NCBI GenBank assembly: GCA_002238505.1
Contig: MPMM01000007.1
Span: 1 to 64,000 of the forward strand
Length of the DNA stretch: 64,000 nt
Direction: 5' to 3'
Source of the DNA: SAR202 cluster bacterium bin22
GTDB lineage: Bacteria; Chloroflexota; Dehalococcoidia; Lucifugimonadales; UBA3495
The position numbers were made by a program, and so were the translations under genes. Position 1 is the first letter of the stretch, and each line of letters begins with the position of its first letter. Shown here piece by piece: positions 44,712 through 52,402 of the stretch. The notes under the pieces were generated by a model that saw only the letters and a program-made list of their open reading frames with translations, searched no databases and was not told the DNA's origin.

Positions 44712-44923
44712 AGGTAAGGATTGGCGACCAGGTGCGCCTGAAGAAACAACACCCCTGCGGCGGCTACCACTGGCGGGTTACACGGCTGGGCGCCGATATA
44801 GGGCTGCTGTGCCTCAACTGCCGCCGGCATGTGATGATTCCCCGGCCCCAGCTGCAGCGGCGGGTACGGGAAGTGCTGCCGGCGGAGGGTTCGTCCGACC
44901 AAGCGGGGGACTCGCAAAGCTAA
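44702..44923 (+). CDS. DUF951 family protein
   Basis: A 73-residue protein of the DUF951 family: VRIGDQVRLKKQHPCGGYHW, then VTRLGADIGLLCLNCRRHVM and IPRPQLQRRV. Cys19 and the LCLNC pair could bind zinc. Homologues are common in Firmicutes and Chloroflexota, with no known function. It starts at GTG 44702 inside the pyrF end, so it is co-translated with pyrF. A terminator hairpin follows. Confidence 0.88.
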   Translation: MALEVRIGDQVRLKKQHPCGGYHWRVTRLGADIGLLCLNCRRHVMIPRPQLQRRVREVLPAEGSSDQAGDSQS

Positions 44924-44924
44924 A

Positions 44925-44965
44925 GGGCCGCCTCGCAAGGGAGGCGACCCTCTTATTGTTCTCGT
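44925..44965 (+). terminator. Terminator after pyrF-DUF951
   Basis: GGGCCGCCTC / GAGGCGACCC stem with one mismatch (44925-44950), followed by a T-rich run (TCTTATTGTTCTCG). It lies between convergent pyrF-DUF951 and the LysR gene. Confidence 0.55.
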
Positions 44966-45023
44966 TTTATTGTTCTCGTAGGCGTGGCCTGGAAGTGTTT
45001 GAAGGGGATCCTGGCGGGCTGGA

Positions 45024-45986
45024 CTACCGCCCGCTCCGCACCAGACCGCCCACCCGCTCGGGGATGGAAGGGGTTGTGGCCTCCCATTCTTCCAGGTGGA
45101 TGTGGAAGTCGCTGAGGTGCTTGACCAGGGTGTCCATGAAGTTACGCACGGCCCGGCCCAGGAACTTGCCCCGCAGGGTGCAGACGCCCAGCACGTTGGA
45201 GGGGAAAATGTGCTCCAGCGATACTACGCCCAGCTTGTCGTGGTCCTCCGGGTGCAAGGTGAAGTCATTGCCCACGGCTACGCCCATGCCAATTTCCACG
45301 TACTGCTTGACCGACTCGGCGTGGTCCACGGCCAGCACGATGTCAAACCGGATGCCGTTGTCCTTGAAGGCCTGTTCCAGGTTGCGGCGGGTGAGACTCT
45401 CGGGACTGGACAGGATCAAGGGCCAGTTGGCGATTTCCTCAAGTTCGATAGGGTGCTTCTGCAGCAACTGGTGCCCCGGTGGAGTCAGCAGGACAACCTT
45501 GTACTCGAACAGCTTGAAGAACTCCAGCGATGGTTCGTCGGTGGGCGGTGGCGAGGTAATTGCCAGGTCCAGTTCGCCGGACTTTACCATCTGGATCAGG
45601 GTTGTGTAGGGTCGGGCGGTGAGCTGCAGGCGGACGTCGGGGTAGAAGTCTAGGTAGGACTGGATGGGCTTGGGCAGGTGGTGGGTTACTACGTCGGGAT
45701 AAGCGCCTATGTGAAGGGAACCGCGCCGCTCGGTGTAGTCCATCTGGGTCTTGAGGGTATCCACGGATTCTACTATCGGGGTTATCAATTCGAGGAATAT
45801 GGAGCCTTCGGAGGTGAGCTGGATTGGTCGTTTGATTCGGTCGAACAGGGTAATGCCGAATTCGTCCTCCAGCTTGCGTAAATGGGTGGTTACCGTAGGC
45901 TGACCCAGTTCCAGCTTGCGCGCCGCCTTGGAAACGCTGTGGAGTCGGGCCACATGGTAAAAGCTGATAATCTCCCGCAGCTCCAT
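45024..45986 (-). CDS. LysR-family transcriptional regulator, CysB-like
   Basis: A 320-residue regulator with an N-terminal winged helix (SFYHVARLHSVSKAARKLEL, GQPTVTTHLRKLEDEFGITL) and a periplasmic-binding-type effector domain. The effector region (HIGAYPDVVTHHLPKPIQSY and AITSPPPTDEPSLEFFKLFE) is closest in feel to the CysB/Cbl or general LysR group. It is transcribed divergently from the ferredoxin gene across a 175-bp AT-rich gap holding an inverted repeat, a typical LysR arrangement. The effector is unknown. Candidate targets are the ferredoxin gene and the DHA2 transporter gene behind it. Confidence 0.9.
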   Translation of the reverse strand: MELREIISFYHVARLHSVSKAARKLELGQPTVTTHLRKLEDEFGITLFDRIKRPIQLTSEGSIFLELITPIVESVDTLKTQMDYTERRGSLHIGAYPDVVTHHLPKPIQSYLDFYPDVRLQLTARPYTTLIQMVKSGELDLAITSPPPTDEPSLEFFKLFEYKVVLLTPPGHQLLQKHPIELEEIANWPLILSSPESLTRRNLEQAFKDNGIRFDIVLAVDHAESVKQYVEIGMGVAVGNDFTLHPEDHDKLGVVSLEHIFPSNVLGVCTLRGKFLGRAVRNFMDTLVKHLSDFHIHLEEWEATTPSIPERVGGLVRSGR

Positions 45987-46028
45987 AATGGCAGGTTACC
46001 TCACATGGATTTAGGACATATAATACAT

Positions 46029-46053
46029 CGATATAAAATATTATACAATATCG
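46029..46053. promoter_or_regulatory. Candidate LysR operator
   Basis: Inverted arms CGATAT and ATATCG (25 bp overall, AT-rich centre with a T...A spacing) directly upstream of the ferredoxin -35 element. The position suits a LysR activator or repressor site between the divergent genes. Confidence 0.45.
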
Positions 46054-46054
46054 C

Positions 46055-46083
46055 TTGACAAAATACTAATATCTCTTGAGAAT
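46055..46083 (+). promoter_or_regulatory. Putative ferredoxin promoter
   Basis: Perfect TTGACA at 46055-46060, 17-bp spacer, then GAGAAT at 46078-46083 (four of six to TATAAT), about 80 bp before the ATG at 46162. Confidence 0.5.
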
Positions 46084-46161
46084 GAGGAATGCCGGCATAT
46101 GTCGGAAAATGCAAATAACGTTTTACATCTTTGCCTCTGGGTTTAAGGAGGAACAGGGCTA

Positions 46162-46404
46162 ATGGCTTTCGTTATTACCGAACCCTGTATCGGGGTCAAA
46201 GATGCTTCCTGCGTTGAGGTGTGTCCCGTGGACTGCATCCACACTGACGACGAGGAGGAGATGTACTTCATCAATCCCGATGACTGCATCGACTGCGCCT
46301 ATTGCGAGTCTGCCTGCCCGGTGAATGCCATATTTGACGAATTTACCGTACCCGCCCACCTCCGGGAATATACCCAAAAGAACCGGGCCTTCTTCCGCAA
46401 ATAA
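46162..46404 (+). CDS. Seven-iron ferredoxin (FdxA-type)
   Basis: An 80-residue electron carrier. The first site has Cys9, Cys17 and Cys21 (CIGVKDASCVEVCPVDC), the spacing of a [3Fe-4S] site. The second CIDCAYCESACP holds a [4Fe-4S] cluster. The C-terminal tail (FTVPAHLREYTQKNRAFFRK) matches FdxA proteins of bacteria. AAGGAGG lies before ATG 46162. It is divergent from the LysR gene and 102 bp upstream of the DHA2 transporter. A role in oxygenase or redox metabolism is likely; partners are unknown. Confidence 0.93.
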   Translation: MAFVITEPCIGVKDASCVEVCPVDCIHTDDEEEMYFINPDDCIDCAYCESACPVNAIFDEFTVPAHLREYTQKNRAFFRK

Positions 46405-46506
46405 TCCCTGGTCTGCAAGAGCTGGCGGGCCCCTCCCAGTGGCCAAAGGCAATCCTGATTCGACGCGTACCCCGGTGGCCGGGCCCGCAAGTAAAAAGGA
46501 ACCAGC

Positions 46507-48051
46507 TTGGACCTCTTTTTCCTGATCGTCCGACGGCTTAACGTCATCGGAAACTTCAAAGAACTGGGCACCGACCGCCAACGCAAGGAAACCCTCATTG
46601 GCCTGGCCGCAACCCAGTTGCTGGTACAGCTGGCCAGTATGCCCATTGCCCTGGTCATCCCTTCGGTAGCCCGCCACTTCGATGTGAACGTGGCAGAGGC
46701 GGCCTGGATGGTCGTAATCCGCCTGCTGATGCTGGGCAGCACTGTATTCCTGGCCGCCCGGCTGGGCCAGAAGTACGGTCACGCGCGGATCTACTTCATC
46801 GGCGCCATTGTCCTGTCCGGCGGCAGCGTGATGGCCGCAACCTCCTTCTCCACCATGCAGCTTATTCTGTGGAGCGGACTGGTGGGCATTGGCGGGGCCA
46901 TGGTGACCGCCAACTCCAACGCCATCCTGTCCATGGTTTTCCCCGCCGAGGAACGGGGCCGGGCCTTCGCCGTGCCGGTGGTGGCAGCCCGTTTTGGAAC
47001 GTTGATCGGCCTGGGTATGTTCGGGCTGTTCCTCCAGTTCTTCAGCCTGCAGTGGGGCTGGCGGATGGTGTTCCTGTCCTCCCTGCCGATAGGGTTGCTG
47101 GCCATTTATTGCAGTTTGCCGCTTCTGAAGTACCATGTTCAACAGAACGTGGCGGAGATGAAGCAGGTTTCCATCAACTACGTGGGCGCCATCCTGATGG
47201 TGGCCACCCTGGGAACTTTCATACTTTCGGGCCTGCACATCCACGAAGGGGCGGAGTCGTTCACCACGCCCGACGCCCTCGGCTACCACATCCCGATGCA
47301 CCTGCTGTTCTTTGCCTGCCTTGCCCTTTTCTTCGTCATCCAGCAGCGAAGCAGCGACCCATTCGTTCAGTTCGGGTACTTCAAGCAGAAATACTTCTCG
47401 ATGGCGCTGTTCACCAACACGTGCTTCCACCTGTCCATGCTGGCGGTTACGACCCTGATACCGATCCTGGTGGAGAACGGGCTGGGTCAACCTCCCATAT
47501 TTGTGGCGCTGGTGCTGCTGCCCAACCAGGTACTGGGCCTGTTCCTGCCCACGCTGGGAGGGTGGATTCATGACCGGCATGATCCCAGGTGGCTGCGTCC
47601 GGCTTCCCTTTTGCTCATAGCGTCGGGATTCTTCCTGGCCGGTTTCTTTGCGGACGACATTCCCGTGCTGGCGCTGCCTTTACTCCTGTTGCCCATCGCG
47701 ATAGGGTCCAACATGTTCAATTCGCCCAACAATGCTACGGTGATGAACTCGCTGCCGGATAACCGAAGTTTTGCCTCCGGTATGCTGGAAACTACGCGGC
47801 AGATGGGCCACTCAATAGGTACTACAGTCAGCGCAACCGTGCTTGGACTGGCCCTGCCCGTGGCTATCGACCTGCTGCCCAGGGCGGAGGCCCAGACCCA
47901 TTATCTGAGCGGGTTCCAAATTTCGGCCCTGGCCGTAGTCTGGATAATGATGTCGGGGGGCATTGTGGCTATTTTCCAGCGCACCCCCACTGCCAGGTCG
48001 GAGCAGCCCCGGGCCGCGCCTGCGCCCCAGCCGGGAGGCGGCGATAACTGA
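46507..48051 (+). CDS. DHA2-type MFS drug/solute exporter
   Basis: A 514-residue major facilitator with about 14 hydrophobic segments, as in the DHA2 (EmrB/QacA) family. It starts at TTG 46507, 6 bp after AAGGA. Features include LASMPIALVIPSVARHFDVN, RLGQKYGHARIYFIGAIVLS (loop 2-3) and FPAEERGRAFAVPVVAARFG, which occupies the position of the drug-antiporter motif C region. The substrate is unknown. The gene may be co-expressed with the ferredoxin gene under LysR control. A strong terminator follows at 48083. Confidence 0.87.
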   Translation: MDLFFLIVRRLNVIGNFKELGTDRQRKETLIGLAATQLLVQLASMPIALVIPSVARHFDVNVAEAAWMVVIRLLMLGSTVFLAARLGQKYGHARIYFIGAIVLSGGSVMAATSFSTMQLILWSGLVGIGGAMVTANSNAILSMVFPAEERGRAFAVPVVAARFGTLIGLGMFGLFLQFFSLQWGWRMVFLSSLPIGLLAIYCSLPLLKYHVQQNVAEMKQVSINYVGAILMVATLGTFILSGLHIHEGAESFTTPDALGYHIPMHLLFFACLALFFVIQQRSSDPFVQFGYFKQKYFSMALFTNTCFHLSMLAVTTLIPILVENGLGQPPIFVALVLLPNQVLGLFLPTLGGWIHDRHDPRWLRPASLLLIASGFFLAGFFADDIPVLALPLLLLPIAIGSNMFNSPNNATVMNSLPDNRSFASGMLETTRQMGHSIGTTVSATVLGLALPVAIDLLPRAEAQTHYLSGFQISALAVVWIMMSGGIVAIFQRTPTARSEQPRAAPAPQPGGGDN

Positions 48052-48082
48052 GGCAGATTTCCCACGATTGAACACGGAGAGA

Positions 48083-48119
48083 CACGAAGGAAGGCGGGAA
48101 AGATCCTTCGTGTTTTTTT
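48083..48119 (+). terminator. Rho-independent terminator after the MFS gene
   Basis: Perfect 9-bp stem CACGAAGGA / TCCTTCGTG with a 12-nt loop and a run of seven T (48113-48119). Confidence 0.8.
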
Positions 48120-48498
48120 GTGTTTCGCGAAATTGAAGGACAGAATTACCAGACTCACGGGAGCGAAAGGCAGGAAAACGGCGTGGTAACAGCAGCTGCC
48201 CTCTCAGTACCTGGACTTTACCCAGGACCTCTGCTGGAGTATGGTGCCGGAGTGCCGACGCCAAAGCTGCTGGCACCCTGACGCAGATCCTGTAATGAAG
48301 TGTGGGATTCAAGAGAACAGAAAAGGGCGCGGCCACAGGGCCCGCCCCTTTTGCGAAGACAGGAAAAGCCCGGGGAATGGGGCGACAGTGCCTGCGGCGT
48401 TGCCTCAACCAGGACTTCAGGATACTGTCCGATAAGGAAGGGAAACGAACCTCGAAAGAGATGGAATTCCTAAAGCGCCCCGCAAAGGACAAGCCAAG
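48120..48498. other. Intergenic region before the lipoprotein gene
   Basis: About 380 bp without a supported gene. An imperfect hairpin AAAAGGGCG... / ...CGCCCCTTTT at 48321-48352, flanked by A and T runs, could be a second terminator or a regulatory stem. Confidence 0.45.
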
Positions 48499-49893
48499 GT
48501 GACCGGGAACCGCGACCAGGACATGAAGCGCTCCGGACGGAGCCTTTTCGCAAACATGGTGATTCTTGCCGCAGGCATGGCGGCTCTGGCCTGTGCCGGG
48601 CCGCCCTCGTCCGCCACTCCATGGCCGGAAAAACACACAACCGTCGCCGCCCCGGAGGAAAAGGGGCTGTCCACTCTCCCAGCGCCGACGGGTACCAGCG
48701 CCCCCGACACCGGGGACACCGTGACGGCCCAGGTGCGGGCTGAAACTACCAGGTACCCCACGCCGTCGGCCGCGAATACGCCCGAAGTCGGGGCAACCGT
48801 GCTACCGGACATTCCGGCAACTGCCGCTGCCCAGGAGGAAAAGAAGCCGGCCACACTCCCGGCTCCGACTGGTACCGGCGCCCCGGACACCGGGAACAAC
48901 GTGACGGCCAAGGCGCGGGCTGAAACGACCAGAAATCCCATGCCGCCGGCCGCGAATACCCCGGAAATCGAGCCAACCGTGACGCCGGACATTCCGGCAA
49001 CCGCCACCGCCCGGGAGGAAAAGGAGCTGACCACTCGCCCAGCGCCGACGGCCACTATCATCCCCGTCCGACCTGAACTGTACCTGCTGGCCGATACACC
49101 GGAACACATGGCATACGTCTCCTGGCTGTGGGAAAGCGTCACCGGCGGCGAGGGTCAGGAGTTCACCGGATTCAAGGAACTGGCAACAGAGTTCACCATC
49201 CACAACAATGTATCCCTCCGGGGTGACAACGGCCTGTACCTGATGCTGGCCGACGGCTCTATCAACGGCCAGGGCTACTATTTCGGCCTGCAGACTGAAG
49301 TCCACGCCCCCGAACCTCCATTCCGGCGGGGAAAGGGTCTCATCTTTTCGCGCTGGGGCACCCGTGACCTGGCCAACGCCCGCTACTCCGACGAGGACGG
49401 CTGGACAGAGTCGTCTGGCCACGAGGGGGACTTCATAGGGATTCGCCGGTCATACGAATGGGGAGCCGGAGACTACCGCGTGACGCTGGCGCCCGACGGG
49501 GAACCCGATGAGGACGGCGTATGGATGAGTCTGCGGATCACCGACCTCCAGACTGACGTCACGACCTGGGTCGGCTCCCTGGAATTTCCCGCCGACGACG
49601 GTCATGCAACTATTAGCCCGCATTCCTACTCAACCATTGAGATATACGGCAGCAAGATCATACCGGTTGAAATCCCCCAGTGGCACGTCAGCATCAACAG
49701 GCCCGAGGGAGACGGCATAAGAGCGACTAGCGGTCGGACGGGATACTCTCCCTTCTACGGGCAGATCACCAACAACGAGGCAAACTACAACGACGAGACT
49801 CAGCAAATCCATCTCAGGGTCGGGGGAGACATCTCCAGGGATACCAGGGGGGAAACGATCTCATTTGAAGACCCAGAGGGCGGTTCAGGGTAG
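48499..49893 (+). CDS. Predicted lipoprotein with 60-residue tandem repeats
   Basis: A secreted protein of 456-464 residues. The start is GTG 48499 or ATG 48523; the latter gives MKRSGRSLFANMVILAAGMA with a lipobox-like ALAC. Residues about 50-190 are a low-complexity Pro/Thr/Ala linker made of a 60-residue repeat (180 bp at DNA level): EEKGLSTLPAPTGTSAPDTG, EEKKPATLPAPTGTGAPDTG, then a partial EEKELTTRPAPT. The C-terminal part, from ELYLLADTPEHMAYVSWLWE onward with LRGDNGLYLMLADGSINGQG and YYFGLQTEV, looks like a beta-sandwich resembling DUF3472. It is probably a surface protein with a stalk. Confidence 0.72.
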   Translation: MTGNRDQDMKRSGRSLFANMVILAAGMAALACAGPPSSATPWPEKHTTVAAPEEKGLSTLPAPTGTSAPDTGDTVTAQVRAETTRYPTPSAANTPEVGATVLPDIPATAAAQEEKKPATLPAPTGTGAPDTGNNVTAKARAETTRNPMPPAANTPEIEPTVTPDIPATATAREEKELTTRPAPTATIIPVRPELYLLADTPEHMAYVSWLWESVTGGEGQEFTGFKELATEFTIHNNVSLRGDNGLYLMLADGSINGQGYYFGLQTEVHAPEPPFRRGKGLIFSRWGTRDLANARYSDEDGWTESSGHEGDFIGIRRSYEWGAGDYRVTLAPDGEPDEDGVWMSLRITDLQTDVTTWVGSLEFPADDGHATISPHSYSTIEIYGSKIIPVEIPQWHVSINRPEGDGIRATSGRTGYSPFYGQITNNEANYNDETQQIHLRVGGDISRDTRGETISFEDPEGGSG

Positions 49894-50052
49894 CCACATA
49901 GGGGAAGGTCCGTGCTTGAGAGGAAGGCTCCAGGCCGGTTCCGACCCACGGCGGAGAGAATGAATCAGGAAGTCCCGAAAAAGGCAAACCTTTCCAGGCA
50001 CGCCACGACATAAGGGACAGGGTGTCTTGACTCTCTCTTGAAGGATAAGCTT

Positions 50053-50081
50053 TTGCCAGACGAGGCTGGGACGGGTACACT
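50053..50081 (+). promoter_or_regulatory. Putative promoter of the ornithine cyclodeaminase-like gene
   Basis: TTGCCA (50053-50058), 17-bp spacer, TACACT (50076-50081), about 65 bp before the ATG at 50145. Confidence 0.45.
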
Positions 50082-50144
50082 ATGCGGGCAAATTCCAGAG
50101 GGTCTTTGACCCTTCCAAGACTTGAGAATAAGAGGTAGCTAACC

Positions 50145-51098
50145 ATGGCCCTGTTTTTGCGGGACGACGAGGTAAACCAGGCTGTCAACATGGATGAGAT
50201 GCTGGTGGCCATCGAAAATATGCAGCGCCACTACGGCCTCGGAGAGGTGATGAACCTGGGGCGGCGCAAGATTGTCGCGCCGGGCGGACTGCTGTCGGTT
50301 ATGGGAGGCGGCCTGTTCTACGACGGCATCCTGGGCGTCAAGACCTACACCGTGGTGCAGGGCAAGTATTCCTTCCAGGTCAGTATCTACAACGCAGACA
50401 CGGGCGAGCTTATGTGCTACACCCAGGCCAACCGACTGGGCCAGCTTCGCACCGGCGCCACCACCGGCGTGGCGGTGAAGCACCTGTCCAATCCCGATGC
50501 CGCCACGGTAGGAATTATTGGCACGGGCTACCAGGCGCCCACCCAGCTGGAGGCGGTCAGCAAGGTGCGGGACCTGAAAAAGGTCAAGGCCTACAGCCGC
50601 ACGCCCGAGCGTCGGGAAGCCTTTGCCCAGGCCATGACCAACTCCCTGGGCGTGACGGTGGACGCGGCGGAAAGCAGCGAGGAGGCGGTGTCGGGCTGCG
50701 ACATTGTCATCTGTATTGCTGCCGTGCTGGACCCGGTGCTGCAGGGGGAGTGGCTTTCGCCCGGGGCAACGGTCATCGGGGCCGGACCAACGACCTGGAG
50801 AGCGCGAGAGGTGGACGATGCCACCTTTGCCAGGGCGGCCAAGATCTTTGTGGACTCGCCGGAGCAGGCTCCCATTGAGGTGGGGGATATGGCCGGCGCC
50901 GTGGACCGGGGCATACTACAGTGGAGCCAGCTTCAGGAATTGCGCCACGTGGTGTCGGGCGCGGTCAAGGGCCGGGACAGCGCAGACCAGATCATCTATG
51001 CCAAGTTGATGGGCACGGGCGTGGCCGACGTGGCCGCCGCCAAGCTGGCCCACGACAATGCCAAGGCCAGGGGCCTGGGTATGGAAATGGAGTGGTAG
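50145..51098 (+). CDS. Ornithine cyclodeaminase / mu-crystallin family protein
   Basis: A 317-residue NAD(P)-dependent enzyme. The N-terminal catalytic part has FLRDDEVNQAVNMDEMLVAI and GILGVKTYTVVQGKYSFQV; the Rossmann part has VGIIGTGYQAPTQLEAVSKV and GADIV-like SGCDIVICIAAVLDPVL. NRLGQLRTGATTGVAVKHL is the family signature. Members include ornithine cyclodeaminase, alanine dehydrogenase and ketimine reductase; the lysine and arginine residues that fix substrate cannot be judged by eye. A very strong terminator follows at 51192. It stands alone. Confidence 0.88.
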   Translation: MALFLRDDEVNQAVNMDEMLVAIENMQRHYGLGEVMNLGRRKIVAPGGLLSVMGGGLFYDGILGVKTYTVVQGKYSFQVSIYNADTGELMCYTQANRLGQLRTGATTGVAVKHLSNPDAATVGIIGTGYQAPTQLEAVSKVRDLKKVKAYSRTPERREAFAQAMTNSLGVTVDAAESSEEAVSGCDIVICIAAVLDPVLQGEWLSPGATVIGAGPTTWRAREVDDATFARAAKIFVDSPEQAPIEVGDMAGAVDRGILQWSQLQELRHVVSGAVKGRDSADQIIYAKLMGTGVADVAAAKLAHDNAKARGLGMEMEW

Positions 51099-51191
51099 GG
51101 TCTCTCTATACGACCCACGAGTGGGCACGAATAAGCAGGAATGATAGACGGTATTGCTTGTTTTCGTGCCTCTTCGAGTGGCTGAGACATA

Positions 51192-51224
51192 CGGGGGCGG
51201 GTTCAAAACCCGCCCCCGCTTTTT
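51192..51224 (+). terminator. Strong Rho-independent terminator
   Basis: Perfect 12-bp stem CGGGGGCGGGTT / AACCCGCCCCCG with a 3-nt loop, then CTTTTT. It terminates the ornithine cyclodeaminase-like gene. Confidence 0.85.
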
Positions 51225-51292
51225 GTTTCCCGAGGAGGTCTCCCAGCCAACCCCATTTGTGAGCATTCGTGGCTATTTGCGGATAGGCTCCA

Positions 51293-51445
51293 CTAAGAAA
51301 CTATCTCAAGATTATTCAAGGCAGAGCATTGGGCAAAATGTGACAGCGAGAGAGACTGCTTTTCACCCCCATTCCTTCGGCAGGCTCAGGCCAGGCTCTA
51401 ACCTTCCCCCGTCAAGGGGGAAGGGATTTTGAGATAGTCCCTAAG
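51293..51445. mobile_element. MITE-B copy 2, overlapping the SMP-30 stop codon
   Basis: 153 bp, ends CTAAGAAACTATCTCAAGA and CTTAGGGACTATCTCAAAA. The interior matches the copy at 40411 except for about 24 extra bases containing TTCGGCAGGCTCAGG after CACCCCCAT. Its right end supplies the TAG (51443-51441 on the minus strand) that ends the SMP-30 gene. Confidence 0.8.
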
Positions 51446-52337
51446 GCCACATTATCCAGCCGGTGTGGTCGGTGCGGGCGCGGAAGAGATGGCCGCCGCC
51501 GGTGGTGACGTAGAGGGTTTTCATGTCGGCGTCGCCGAAGCAGCAGTTGGTGGCCCGTTCTACGCGGATGGGGTGAGTTTCCAGTACCCTTCCTTCCGGC
51601 GAGAATACATAAATCATGGGGCCAGGTCCGGCCGACTCCCAGCCGGCGCAGACAATGATGTTGCCGTCGGTGTCCAGGGTCATGCCATCCACGCCCCGCT
51701 GGGCGCCCCGGTGGTCCACTCCGAAGGTGTGCAGGGTCTCGTAGTCACCCAGGGACCCGTCGTCGTTGATGGGGTAGGCACGCAACTCCCGCAGGCGATC
51801 CAGGCCGTAGTCGCTCTGGGCTACGTACAGGGTCTTCTGGTCGCGGGAGATGATGATGCCGTTGGGTCGGGAAATGTCGGTGGTTACCCGCTTCAGTTCG
51901 TAGTTGCCGTCGCCGGTGGGGTCCAGCCTCAGGACCGACATGTGGTCAAGTTCCTGGGGGCCGCTGTCGCCGATACCGCTGTAGGGGTCGGAAAACCAGA
52001 TGCGGCCGGAACGGTCCACCACCAGGTCGTTGGGGTTGTTATGCCGTTTGCCGTCAAGCGTGTGGGGCAGGGAGGTAACCGTCTGGCCGTCCTTTTCAAA
52101 TCGGACAATGCGGCGTCCACCCTGCTGGCAGCCGAAGAGGTTGCCGGAGACGTCGAAACAGAGGCCGTTGACATGGTTGACGCCGGTGAAATATTCGGTG
52201 GTCTCTCCGGATTTGGGGTCATACCTCAGCAAACGGCTCTCGGGGATGTGGGTAAAAATGACCGACTCGCCGTCCCACACCGGCCCTTCGGTGGTGCCGC
52301 CATAGGGTCCCGCTACCAGTTCAAAGTCCCAACTCAT
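51441..52337 (-). CDS. SMP-30/gluconolactonase-like beta-propeller protein
   Basis: A 298-residue protein of the SMP-30/LRE-like family, a six-bladed propeller with lactonase or related hydrolase activity. ATG 52337 follows AGGAGGG by 7 bp. Family motifs: TEGPVWDGESVIFTHIPESR with the metal-binding Glu, NHVNGLCFDVSGNLFGCQQG, NNPNDLVVDRSGRIWFSDPY (Asn and Asp ligands), SRPNGIIISRDQKTLYVAQS, and VDGMTLDTDGNIIVCAGWES. Substrates of this branch are often sugar lactones but are unproven here. The last residues MWP and the stop run into MITE-B, so the original C-terminus may have been altered. Confidence 0.88.
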   Translation of the reverse strand: MSWDFELVAGPYGGTTEGPVWDGESVIFTHIPESRLLRYDPKSGETTEYFTGVNHVNGLCFDVSGNLFGCQQGGRRIVRFEKDGQTVTSLPHTLDGKRHNNPNDLVVDRSGRIWFSDPYSGIGDSGPQELDHMSVLRLDPTGDGNYELKRVTTDISRPNGIIISRDQKTLYVAQSDYGLDRLRELRAYPINDDGSLGDYETLHTFGVDHRGAQRGVDGMTLDTDGNIIVCAGWESAGPGPMIYVFSPEGRVLETHPIRVERATNCCFGDADMKTLYVTTGGGHLFRARTDHTGWIMWP

Positions 52338-52402
52338 GGCTTTGCCCTCCTGGGGCTGCAAGCGCCCTGTACTATGTCCTGAATCTACACCTCTGTACCT
52401 TG

